A DNA stretch of 64,000 nt from JAUICS01 sp964384335. GTDB taxonomy: Bacteria > Pseudomonadota > Alphaproteobacteria > Micavibrionales > Micavibrionaceae. Below the pieces are notes generated by a model that was not told the DNA's origin, made no database searches, and saw nothing but the letters and a program-made list of their open reading frames with translations. Position 1 is the first letter of the stretch, and every line of letters starts with the position of its first letter. The stretch spans positions 11,996 to 75,995 of the forward strand of contig CAYLKN010000008.1 of assembly GCA_964384335.1 (NCBI GenBank). Reading direction: 5' to 3'. Both the position numbers and the translations under genes were made by a program. Of this stretch, positions 44,434 to 52,712 are shown in pieces.

Positions 44434-45045
44434 ATGGTTGTCCGGTCAGCAAACACATTTGCTTTTTATATCTTTATGATTGCCCTCTTATCTTTTCCAG
44501 GCGCTGCGCCTGCACAGGATACAATTGAGGTTCTCGGCAATCCGCTTGATACCGACCTGATATCGTTCAAAAATGTTCGCCAGCCATTTACAAACGAACC
44601 GGATGTTCTTTCAAAAGGAATAAACCTCAGATGCAGTGAAGGGCAACCCGTGTATGCGGCGCACAGAGGGAGGATTGCCGGATCTTTTTATAATTTCTGC
44701 GCCCCTGATTCCGACCCTTTATGCGGCACGGGACTGGGTAACCAGGTCTGCGTTTCTTTTCTTAAAACAATTCAGGGCGAAAACCGTCCCGGAAACCTTA
44801 CGACCTGCTACGCGAATTTATCGGGCACGCAATGGCCGCTCGGCGTTTTGGTGAAAAAAGGATTTTTGCTGGGATATTGCGGGCATACCGGTGCCGCTCC
44901 GGAAAGCCAGCTGCATTTCAGATGTTATCTGAACGGCAACCATGTAAATCCCGAAAATTGTATCGGCAAGGATATTGAGGTGCTTGTAAACAACTCTTTG
45001 CCATATCCTAAAGAATCATATCTGCCAACAACACGCATGGAATGA
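44434..45045 (+). CDS. Degenerate LytM/M23-like exported protein
   Basis: A 203-residue exported protein (signal about 1-29, GAAPAQ) with a lysostaphin/LytM-like beta fold: SKGINLRCSEGQPVYAAHRGRIAGSF, VCVSF...TTCYANLSG, VKKGFLLGYCGHTGAAPESQLHFRCYLNG. The zinc-ligand sites look lost. The usual H-x-G-x-D reads KGIN, and the first His of H-x-H reads Gln (SQLHF). It is therefore probably non-catalytic, like the LytM factors that activate amidases or bind wall glycans. Six Cys suggest disulfides. It lies 2 bp after the previous gene and 1 bp before paralog E. Confidence 0.8.
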   Translation: MVVRSANTFAFYIFMIALLSFPGAAPAQDTIEVLGNPLDTDLISFKNVRQPFTNEPDVLSKGINLRCSEGQPVYAAHRGRIAGSFYNFCAPDSDPLCGTGLGNQVCVSFLKTIQGENRPGNLTTCYANLSGTQWPLGVLVKKGFLLGYCGHTGAAPESQLHFRCYLNGNHVNPENCIGKDIEVLVNNSLPYPKESYLPTTRME

Positions 45046-45046
45046 A

Positions 45047-46258
45047 ATGTTTATTGAAAAGCCAAAACATTCAATCATTTTTATATTTTTAATAGCATTC
45101 AGCATTTGCAGTGTGTGGACTTCTGATGCCCGTTCCCAGCCGCTCTCGTCAACAGCGCAGGCCGAAGCAAATATTCAGAATCTCTGGATTCCGGCCCTGA
45201 TGCGGATGACACAGCAATTTACGGTCACAATCATGAATCAGGCGGCGATTGTCGGTACATTTTTTGATGCCAAGCACCAGCTTGAAACCCAGAGGCTGTT
45301 TGATGAGATGTATGTTGATACGATAATGCGGTATCAGCCAAGCGAGGCTTTATGCCGGTTCGGAACTCTGAACCGCGGCCTTGCCTCAAGCGAGCAAAAG
45401 GCAAAAGCCAATTCTGTTGCCTTTGCAAAAAAACTCATGGAACGGGATATTTCGCGCGCGGATACTGCCGCCGGTGCCATTCGTGCCGCGGGGAGGAAGG
45501 GAGTCAAGGGCGCGGATCTTGAGGTCAGGTATAACGAATTCCGCAATCTTTACTGCCGTCAGGAGCATTTTGGAGGTGACGTCGGTAATATACAAATTGC
45601 GGGAGAGCCACTTTGTAAAGACGGCGCCAATCTTAAAGTCATGAATATGAATTATACCAAGCTGGCCAATGATGAGCTGACGCTTGACATTAATTTTATG
45701 GACGAACAGGCAACCGAGGACGAAATGGCCGTTATGGCCCTCGCCAAAAATCTTTTTTCCAATGAAGTTTTCAGTGCCAGGACAGCCCTTGACTGGAGCA
45801 TAAGCGATAACATGGAACATCTTACCTATCTGCGCAGTATGTGGGCAGCCAAATCCGTGGCCAGAAACAGCTTTGTTAACATGATTGGCCGAAGATCCGC
45901 AGGATCAGGAGCGGCGGATGATTTCATGGTGCCAATGCTTATGGAACTTGGTTTAAGTGAGGAAAACAGTCTGAAAGTGATCGGCGCGGCCAAACTTGGG
46001 GAAGGCGGGGCGGAAAACCCGGCCAGTCTCAGTTACGAGGCCCAGATGGAAATTCTTTCAAAAACGCTTTACCAGAATCCAAACTTTTTTGTCGGGCTGA
46101 TCGATACGCCTGTTAACGTGCAAAGGCAGAGGGCAGCCATCAAATCAGTCCGCCTTATGCTGGAACGTGATATATTCGAAGCTTTACAAAGGCGCGAGAT
46201 CCTTCTGGCAACAATTATGAATGAAATGCTTGACCCGACTTTCCAGAGACTGGAATAA
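45047..46258 (+). CDS. Exported paralog E lacking the cysteine cluster (unrecognised family)
   Basis: A 403-residue member of the same family: signal (about 10-32, SDARSQ), LMRMTQQFTVTIMNQAAIVGTFFDAKHQLETQ, ALCRFGTLNRGLASSEQ, a YC...GGDVG...C pair, YTK...LTLDINFMD, VARNSFVNMIGRRSAGSGA and LSYEAQMEILSKTLYQNPNFF. Unlike A-D it goes straight from the signal into the first core helix, without the N-terminal Cys cluster or the helix after it. It resembles A most in the PSEALCRFGTL block. It is the last gene of the run; a sigma-54 promoter and flgK follow. Confidence 0.85.
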   Translation: MFIEKPKHSIIFIFLIAFSICSVWTSDARSQPLSSTAQAEANIQNLWIPALMRMTQQFTVTIMNQAAIVGTFFDAKHQLETQRLFDEMYVDTIMRYQPSEALCRFGTLNRGLASSEQKAKANSVAFAKKLMERDISRADTAAGAIRAAGRKGVKGADLEVRYNEFRNLYCRQEHFGGDVGNIQIAGEPLCKDGANLKVMNMNYTKLANDELTLDINFMDEQATEDEMAVMALAKNLFSNEVFSARTALDWSISDNMEHLTYLRSMWAAKSVARNSFVNMIGRRSAGSGAADDFMVPMLMELGLSEENSLKVIGAAKLGEGGAENPASLSYEAQMEILSKTLYQNPNFFVGLIDTPVNVQRQRAAIKSVRLMLERDIFEALQRREILLATIMNEMLDPTFQRLE

Positions 46259-46284
46259 TCAGGCCTGCATTCCTCTTCTTTAAA

Positions 46285-46302
46285 ATCCGGCTGGCTCCGG
46301 AT
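46285..46302 (+). terminator. Possible terminator hairpin of the paralog operon
   Basis: ATCCGG (46285-46290), loop CTGGCT, CCGGAT (46297-46302): a perfect 6-bp stem 26 bp after the stop of gene E. There is no T-run, so it is weak. Confidence 0.3.
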
Positions 46303-46313
46303 CCCTGACTTTA

Positions 46314-46329
46314 AGGCACAGACATTGCA
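46314..46329 (+). promoter_or_regulatory. Sigma-54 (-24/-12) promoter for flgK-flgL
   Basis: AGGCACAGACATTGCA has GG at 46315-46316 and GC at 46327-46328, exactly the 12-bp offset of the sigma-54 consensus (TGGCACG-N4-TTGCA). Only the outermost T and the G after GGCAC differ from it. Transcription would start near 46340, 29 bp before the flgK ATG. Late flagellar genes are RpoN-dependent in Caulobacter and relatives. Confidence 0.82.
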
Positions 46330-46368
46330 TAGATACTGAAAAATAACGTTTTTCAGATCGGGATTTTT

Positions 46369-48708
46369 ATGGTTTTTTCAGGCCTTGACGAAGCTTTATC
46401 GGGACTCCGCGTCGCCCAGCGGCAGCTTGATGTGTTATCCAACAACATATCAAACGCGCAGGTGGAAGGTTTTACCCGGAAAACTTTGCCGCAATCGACG
46501 GTCGTTCTTCTTGGGGAAGGATCCGGAGTTTCTTCCGATCCCATAATACGGACGGTTGATTTCAGCCTGCAAAGAGATTTGTTTGAACAGACAAGCCTCG
46601 AAAGTTTTCTGACCACCCAGGTTGACCAGCTTAACAGAGTTCAGCAGTTTCATGGCGGTCCCGATGCGGAAGCGGCTTTCTCCGCAGTCCTTTCCGATAT
46701 GCGAGACTCTTTTGTCAAACTTGATAATGACCCAAGTAATGCAATACTCCAGCAGCAGAGCTTAACGGCAGCCCAGAATATGGCTTCAAAGATCAATGAT
46801 TTCGGAAGTCTGGTGCAGACAATCAGAAATGATGCGGAAAATTCAATATCTTCTGCCGTTAACACGGCCAACGCTCTTCTTGAAGATATCGCCGATCTTA
46901 ACCGTCAGATTAAAATCGACGCCAGTGTTGACCGTAGCACGGCAGCATTAAAAGACCAGAGAGACAGGGCAATTACGGAACTTTCGGAAATACTGGAACT
47001 CAGCTTTTTTGAGCGGGGCGACGGCGTTCTTGTGGTTCAAACGGCAAGGGGCGTAGAGCTTGCGGATGAAAGTGCAAAGGAACTGTTCTTCCAGACCAGT
47101 AATCTGGGACCGAACAGTTTCTATCCGGATGATACGAATAATTCTGCACGGGGAATTTTTGTCGGGGGAGATCCGGACGAAAATCAGGTTGCCTTTGACA
47201 TAGCGTCCATAGGCGCGGAACTTGGCGGAGAGCTTGGCGCGCTTCTGGATTTACGAGATACCATCATGCCGCGTTTCCAGGCGCAGATTGATGAACTCGC
47301 GGCCAATCTTGCCGCGCGGTTTGATGCGCAGGGGCTTCGTCTGTTTACAGACAATACAGGCGATATACCAGATATTTCAGTCGATCCTGACCTGACAACA
47401 GATCCCCCGACACCTGTTGAATATGTGGGCTTCGCCCAGCAAATTCAGGTGAATCCACTGGTTGAAGCGGACCCTTCCCTTATTCAACAGGGAACACTGA
47501 CAGATACCGACAATACAATACAAGCGGGATCAAACGAAGTTATAAGACGGATTCTTGACTTTGCGATGGGTGATACTTTTGAACAGCAGGCAACAACACA
47601 GGTATTTGATGCTGATGTTCCGCTTCACAACAGCACGCAGCTTGACATAATTTCTGTGAATGAGGTTGAAGGCACGGTTGATTTGTCGAACTTTACAAGT
47701 GTTGAGGATCTGATCTCGGCGGCCGGCGGTAACATTGAAAGCGGATCTGACAGTTTTATTATCAGTTTTTCAGATACAGACATAACATCAGGGTCCGTAA
47801 CAGTCAGTCTCGATCTGTCTGATATAACTCCCGACTCCTCACTTTCTGCCGCAGGAGAAATCATTGCCGCAATCGAAACACAAATTAGCGGAAACGGAAC
47901 GGCGGACCTTTTAAACATCTCGCTCTCCGAAGGCAGTAACGGCGAACTCGTTATTGATACGCGTGGTGATTTTACCATTAACAATACGGACAGCACACTG
48001 ACCGATGCCATCAGCGCCGACGCCTTAAACACCTATATCGGTTTTCCTGTTTCAACCTTCGAGGCGGAGGACCCTTATTTTGATATCCGGGTGGGCAATA
48101 ATGACTTTGTAAGAATATCTATCGATCCGAATGATACGATACAGGACCTTGCCGCCAAACTTGATCTCGAACTGGACTCGGCAAGCAGCAATATAACCGG
48201 CGTCGGTGTGCCGGATCTTGAAGTTATTCTGAGCGGTGACACGACATCGGGTTTCAGTATCGCTCTCAGCCCCGGTGAAAATTTCGGCGGCAGTATGGAT
48301 ATAATCGGTGGGCCTTTTGAATCGGAATCTGACGGGACCACCATAATCTCTGGTCTGTTCGGTTCGGCAAATCCGATTGTCAATGTCGATCATCCGGCTT
48401 TCAGGTCACAAAATCTTGGACCGGGGGCCAATGTAACCAGTCAGATACGGCAAGTGGATACCCTGATCGAATTTGCTCAAGGTGCGATCGATAACCAGAC
48501 GGTGGAGAGTATTAACAAGGAATCCCGCCTTGAAGACGAGCAGGCATTTAAACAGGCACTTGAGCGTCAGTTTCTTGACGAATCAGGCGTTAACATTGAT
48601 GAGGAAGTTGCAAATCTGATCGTGATTCAGAATGCGTACAGTGCGGCAGCACGTGCATTAAGTGCGATAGATCAGCTTTTTCAGGAGCTTTTGAACACCT
48701 TCAGGTAA
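46369..48708 (+). CDS. flgK: Flagellar hook-associated protein 1
   Basis: A 779-residue HAP1 that joins the hook to the filament. The N-terminal FSGLDEALSGLRVAQRQLDVLSNNISNAQVEGFTR is the flagellar rod/hook family signature. The C-terminal VNIDEEVANLIVIQNAYSAAARALSAIDQLFQELLNTF is the D0 helix. The middle (about 350-680) is enlarged with Thr/Ser/Asp-rich beta repeats and contains FlgK-type ALLDLRDTIMPRFQAQIDELA. It is longer than enteric FlgK (about 550). It follows a sigma-54 promoter and is cotranscribed with flgL. Confidence 0.95.
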   Translation: MVFSGLDEALSGLRVAQRQLDVLSNNISNAQVEGFTRKTLPQSTVVLLGEGSGVSSDPIIRTVDFSLQRDLFEQTSLESFLTTQVDQLNRVQQFHGGPDAEAAFSAVLSDMRDSFVKLDNDPSNAILQQQSLTAAQNMASKINDFGSLVQTIRNDAENSISSAVNTANALLEDIADLNRQIKIDASVDRSTAALKDQRDRAITELSEILELSFFERGDGVLVVQTARGVELADESAKELFFQTSNLGPNSFYPDDTNNSARGIFVGGDPDENQVAFDIASIGAELGGELGALLDLRDTIMPRFQAQIDELAANLAARFDAQGLRLFTDNTGDIPDISVDPDLTTDPPTPVEYVGFAQQIQVNPLVEADPSLIQQGTLTDTDNTIQAGSNEVIRRILDFAMGDTFEQQATTQVFDADVPLHNSTQLDIISVNEVEGTVDLSNFTSVEDLISAAGGNIESGSDSFIISFSDTDITSGSVTVSLDLSDITPDSSLSAAGEIIAAIETQISGNGTADLLNISLSEGSNGELVIDTRGDFTINNTDSTLTDAISADALNTYIGFPVSTFEAEDPYFDIRVGNNDFVRISIDPNDTIQDLAAKLDLELDSASSNITGVGVPDLEVILSGDTTSGFSIALSPGENFGGSMDIIGGPFESESDGTTIISGLFGSANPIVNVDHPAFRSQNLGPGANVTSQIRQVDTLIEFAQGAIDNQTVESINKESRLEDEQAFKQALERQFLDESGVNIDEEVANLIVIQNAYSAAARALSAIDQLFQELLNTFR

Positions 48709-48741
48709 CAGATAAACAATAAATAAAGGAGGACACCAAGT

Positions 48742-49875
48742 ATGACAGGCGTTTCAACACTAGGACAAAGTATCAGTCAGGTGAACAGACTAAAAACACT
48801 CCAGACCCAGCTGGATACTTTGAGCCTGCAGCTTTCTACGGGACGCAAGGCAAGTCTTTTCAAGGGCCTTGAGGAGGATGTCATACGGTCCCAGAGAACG
48901 AGGGCCGATCTTAACCAGATTTCCTCATTTCAAAGAAATATAGACCTTGGAACGCTTCGCCTTGATCTTATGATCAACTCGGTTTCGGAAATTGAAAGAC
49001 AGGTCGGGCTTGCCCAGGATTCCCTTAACATTGAAGTGACACAGGGACAGATTGATCTGAGCCAGGTCAAGAATGCGGCAAGCAATGCATTTGATCAGAT
49101 TGTGGATCTTCTGAATGAAAAAGAGGGAAATACGTTTCTTTTTGCAGGCGCGGATACTGGAACTCAGCCGATTACAGCCGCCGGTGCTCTTGAAACTGCA
49201 ATCAACACTCTGCTTGAGGACTGGCAGGAAGGGGATATTACGACAGAGGAGTTTATATCAAATATTCAGAACAGAACCGGCGACGATGCCCTGAATGATA
49301 CCCTTGTCGGGTATTCTTCAACGCTTGCCAATGCTAAAAATGTGACCATAAGGGCGGATGAAAATGCCGAAATCGATTATACTGTCAAAGCCGACGAAGA
49401 CGGTTTTCGTAACGTCCTGGTGGCTCTGGCCGTTCTTAAACAGTTGCCGGCCGATGCAAACGGCCAGATCGATCTGGCCGATACCTACGACGATGACGGC
49501 AACATTGTCACGAACAGTGCAATTCCGCCGGAAGGCACAACAGAGCCTGAAGATGAAATCGCACTTACGGAGCTTGAGAATGAACGCGAAGACAATTTTT
49601 TTGAACTGTACAACGCAATGGCTTCCCTTCTTGCCGATGGAAAATCGGACATATTTGACGGCCGGTTGAGTCTGGAAGGTGCAAAAGAGCGCATAGATTC
49701 CATCAACAACACCCTGAAGCTTGAGAAAAATGCTCTCGAAAATCTTATCACGGAAATCGAGAATGTTGATTTAAACGAGACGGCAGTTCAGCTGAACAGC
49801 GTGCAGCTACAACTTGAGGCCTCTTACAACGTTACGTCTTCGGTAAGAAGACTTTCACTTGTGAACTTTATTTAG
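48742..49875 (+). CDS. flgL: Flagellar hook-associated protein 3
   Basis: A 377-residue flagellin-like junction protein. The N-terminal helix LGQSISQVNRLKTLQTQLDTLSLQLSTGRKAS and the C-terminal helix ETAVQLNSVQLQLEASYNVTSSVRRLSLVNFI match the FlgL/flagellin D0-D1 pair. The centre has GNTFLFAGADTGTQPI. A strong AAGGAGG Shine-Dalgarno precedes the ATG. It lies 33 bp after flgK. No other flagellar gene adjoins. Confidence 0.93.
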   Translation: MTGVSTLGQSISQVNRLKTLQTQLDTLSLQLSTGRKASLFKGLEEDVIRSQRTRADLNQISSFQRNIDLGTLRLDLMINSVSEIERQVGLAQDSLNIEVTQGQIDLSQVKNAASNAFDQIVDLLNEKEGNTFLFAGADTGTQPITAAGALETAINTLLEDWQEGDITTEEFISNIQNRTGDDALNDTLVGYSSTLANAKNVTIRADENAEIDYTVKADEDGFRNVLVALAVLKQLPADANGQIDLADTYDDDGNIVTNSAIPPEGTTEPEDEIALTELENEREDNFFELYNAMASLLADGKSDIFDGRLSLEGAKERIDSINNTLKLEKNALENLITEIENVDLNETAVQLNSVQLQLEASYNVTSSVRRLSLVNFI

Positions 49876-49957
49876 TAAAACCTGTTAATCGCGAGAGTGT
49901 ACGCTTGCTCGTTACATTCCATCAAATCAATCCAGACCGGAAAGGTCACAGTGGTGA

Positions 49958-50242
49958 TCAGAGATGTTTGTTCAGCCTGTCTTTCAATCCTTTGCCGCAT
50001 TTAAAAAACGGTAAGTATTTTTCCTCGACATAAACTTTTTCGCCGGTACGGGGATTGCGTCCCACTCTTTCCTGCCTGTGCTTGACAGTAAACGCACCGA
50101 AACCCCGGAGCTCTATTCTGTCTCTGTTTGCAAGGGCATTGGTTATTTCATCAAAAATGGTGTCCACAATCTTTTCAATGTCCCTTATAAAAAGATGCGG
50201 GCTTTGTTCGGCAAGTCTTTGAACAAGTTCGGATTTAGTCAT
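49958..50242 (-). CDS. ihfB: Integration host factor beta-type subunit
   Basis: A 94-residue HU/IHF-family DNA-bending protein. MTKSELVQRLAEQSPHLFIRDIEKIVDTIFDEI and RIELRGFGAFTVKHRQERVGRNPRTGEKVYVEEKYLPFFKCGKGLKDRLN match IHF-beta: the arm carries the intercalating Pro in the R-N-P motif. IHF helps sigma-54 promoters such as the one ahead of flgK, though that link here is inferred. It is convergent with flgL. Confidence 0.93.
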   Translation of the reverse strand: MTKSELVQRLAEQSPHLFIRDIEKIVDTIFDEITNALANRDRIELRGFGAFTVKHRQERVGRNPRTGEKVYVEEKYLPFFKCGKGLKDRLNKHL

Positions 50243-50369
50243 TGGATACCCATCACTATAAAAATAACTTAAACAATGCTTTATATAATTTCACAATGCC
50301 CCAGTTCTGAAAAACCGTCAAGTCGAAGCTTAAAAAGAATGCATAGACAAAATTAATGCACTCCTTAAA

Positions 50370-52091
50370 TTAATCAGTTTTTTCTGCGTTTTCTTCTTCC
50401 AGAATATCTTTCCTGGAAAGCTTGCCGATCAGGGTTTTCGGGAGAGGGGTTTTACGAAACTCTATTATTTTCGGGATTTCCATGGGTGAAATCTTGTCTT
50501 TCAGGAAATTCTTAAGGGCATCGCTTTTCAGTTCAAACCCGTCCTTGCATTTAATCCAGGCCTTGACGATTTCACCTCTGTTATTGTCAGGAATGCCTGC
50601 AACAATGCACTCTTCCACAGAGCTGTGCATATAGATTGCCTCTTCTATATTCCTTGGATAGACGTTGTATCCGTTCGTTATAATCATGTCCTTGATACGG
50701 TCTACGATGGATACGTAGCCATCTTCGTCAATTTTTGCAATATCTGCCGTGTAAAGCCATCCGTCTTTGAGAACGGCCTCCGTTTCTTCCGTTTTGTTGT
50801 AATACCCTTTCATGACCTGAGGCCCTTTAACGCAAAGTTCCCCGACCTCGCCCAAAGGCAAAACAGTTTTTTTATCGTCCTTATCCCGGATTTCAATATG
50901 CGTCCGGGGAAGAGGCAAACCAATCGATCCGGGCTTGTTTGTGCCCTGAAGTGGATTAACGCAAACCACAGGGCTGCTTTCCGTAAGGCCGTATCCTTCA
51001 ACCAGGGTGCATCCGGTCATTTTCTCAAACTGAGCCTTGACTTCCACTGGAAGGGGAGCACCTCCGGAAATACAGTATTTAAGGGATGTCAGATCATGGT
51101 TTTTGCTTTCTTTTGAAGAGTTGATGGCCGTATAGATCGCCGGTACGGCAGGAAAAAACTGAGGTTTCCGTGCGTGAATGAGTTTCAGTGTCTGTTTGAG
51201 ATCAAACCGCGGCGTGGCGATAATCTCGAAACCTAGCTTTACGCTAAGGTTCATAACGGCGCTCATTGCAAAAATGTGAAAAAAAGGAATAACACCAAGC
51301 ATTTTATCCTGACCCGGCCTTGCGTCCGGAAACCAGAGCGCGCACTGTTCAACATTTGCGTAAAGATTGGCGTGTGTCAGCATAGCGGCTTTGGGGGTGC
51401 CCGTCGTTCCGCCTGTATACTGCAAAACCGCGATATCCTCTTCAGGTTTGACATCAGCCCCGGTCAGGCCAGTGTCCAAAGGCAGTGATCTGTAAGGTAT
51501 GAGTTTTTGATCCAGATCCAAAGCATAGTCAAAACCATCGAATGACGAAATTTCCCCGGATTTAAACATTTTGAAAAGAAGACTTTTTGGAAATGGAAGC
51601 ATATCCGAAAACCTGGCAACCAATATATTTTGTAAACAGGTTTTGTCTTTTATGCGCGTAAGTTTCCCAAAAATCATATCAAGATCAGCCGTAATCATTA
51701 TGGTTGTCTGGCTGTCGTTAATCTGATTTTCAAGTTCTCTTTCCGCGTATAAGGGATTGTAATTAACGACGGTGGCGCCGGTCATGAGTACGGCATAGAA
51801 AGAAATCAGGTAAAGGGGACAGTTCGGAAGCATTATCCCGACATGTTTACCCTTCGAAACGTCCATATCTTTAAGGAGAGCGGCAAGATGAACCGAGCGG
51901 GCATAAATTTCGCCCCACGTAAACTTTTTGCCAAGAAAATCAAATGCCGGCCTTGAAGAATATTGTGAGCCGGCCTCAACAATATAAGTGTGCAAAGGGC
52001 GGTTACTATCAATAGGGGAATCCCAGGAAATTCCTTCAGGATAGCTATTTACAATAATCGGTTTTAAAGATGTTTCAAAAAATGCGGACAT
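50370..52091 (-). CDS. Long-chain acyl-CoA ligase (FadD type)
   Basis: A 573-residue adenylate-forming enzyme that activates fatty acids to acyl-CoA. The AMP-binding P-loop is LQYTGGTTGTPKAAMLTH, with EGYGLTESSP downstream. The hinge and C-terminal domain are DGWLYTADIAKIDEDGYVSIVDRIKDMIITNGYNVYPRNIEE, and the catalytic Lys is near KTLIGKLSRKDI. Fits FadD in length and motifs. Substrate chain length cannot be read from sequence. It lies 13 bp downstream of the receiver gene, on the same strand. Confidence 0.92.
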   Translation of the reverse strand: MSAFFETSLKPIIVNSYPEGISWDSPIDSNRPLHTYIVEAGSQYSSRPAFDFLGKKFTWGEIYARSVHLAALLKDMDVSKGKHVGIMLPNCPLYLISFYAVLMTGATVVNYNPLYAERELENQINDSQTTIMITADLDMIFGKLTRIKDKTCLQNILVARFSDMLPFPKSLLFKMFKSGEISSFDGFDYALDLDQKLIPYRSLPLDTGLTGADVKPEEDIAVLQYTGGTTGTPKAAMLTHANLYANVEQCALWFPDARPGQDKMLGVIPFFHIFAMSAVMNLSVKLGFEIIATPRFDLKQTLKLIHARKPQFFPAVPAIYTAINSSKESKNHDLTSLKYCISGGAPLPVEVKAQFEKMTGCTLVEGYGLTESSPVVCVNPLQGTNKPGSIGLPLPRTHIEIRDKDDKKTVLPLGEVGELCVKGPQVMKGYYNKTEETEAVLKDGWLYTADIAKIDEDGYVSIVDRIKDMIITNGYNVYPRNIEEAIYMHSSVEECIVAGIPDNNRGEIVKAWIKCKDGFELKSDALKNFLKDKISPMEIPKIIEFRKTPLPKTLIGKLSRKDILEEENAEKTD

Positions 52092-52104
52092 TCGGGTTGA
52101 AACC

Positions 52105-52524
52105 CTACACGCCCTTAAGGCTGGGACATTTCAGACAAGCCTGTTCAAGTTTTTTCTTAACAAATGGCTTGCTTACAAACTCGGCAGCGCCTGCCTTTAT
52201 TGCCTTGGCAATGTTTTCCTGGCCACTGTCGGAACTCACCATAACCACGTATGCGTCATGGTCGCACTCCAGTATTTCGTCCAGAGCTTCAAAGCCGTTC
52301 TTTTTAGGCAGGTGAATATCCAGAAACAATACATTCGGCATCACCGTTTTGTAAGTATCTGTAACGGCACTTCCATCAAATATTTCAACAATCTCACCAT
52401 ACTCCTTAACGGATTTCGATATTATTGTGCGTGTAAACATATCATCGTCCGCAATCATGATGATATTTTGTTCACGTTCCTGTCTTTTCTGACTGATTTG
52501 TTCCGGTGTTATTTCTTCACTCAT
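52105..52524 (-). CDS. Stand-alone response regulator receiver
   Basis: A 139-residue receiver with a charged N-terminal extension of about 20 residues. The acidic pocket is MIADDDMF, the phosphoacceptor is in LFLDIHLPKKNG, the switch Ser is in VVMVSSDSG, and the Lys is in VSKPFVKKK. There is no output domain. It is divergent from the hybrid kinase gene across 188 bp, so the two may form a relay with the kinase's Hpt domain as donor. Confidence 0.85.
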   Translation of the reverse strand: MSEEITPEQISQKRQEREQNIIMIADDDMFTRTIISKSVKEYGEIVEIFDGSAVTDTYKTVMPNVLFLDIHLPKKNGFEALDEILECDHDAYVVMVSSDSGQENIAKAIKAGAAEFVSKPFVKKKLEQACLKCPSLKGV

Positions 52525-52712
52525 ATTTAAACCATAAAATGAAAACCTGAAAAAAAGTAGTTTAAATTTAGCGTAGCATTTAAATTATGAACAAATTAAT
52601 AATATATTTAGAGAAAAAACAGGAATTAAATAATTTTATCTACTTTTTGTTTACTTTCCGGGCGATATAATTAAACTTTGTTCTTCACATAATACGATGG
52701 TAAAAAAACAAG

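Noticed and set aside
45231..45428. VirB5-like signature in paralog E and relatives
   Set aside because: The F-D-A-K-x-Q-L-E-x-Q helix recalls Gln-rich VirB5/TrbJ helices, but the rest does not fit by eye. Without a profile search this would be guesswork.
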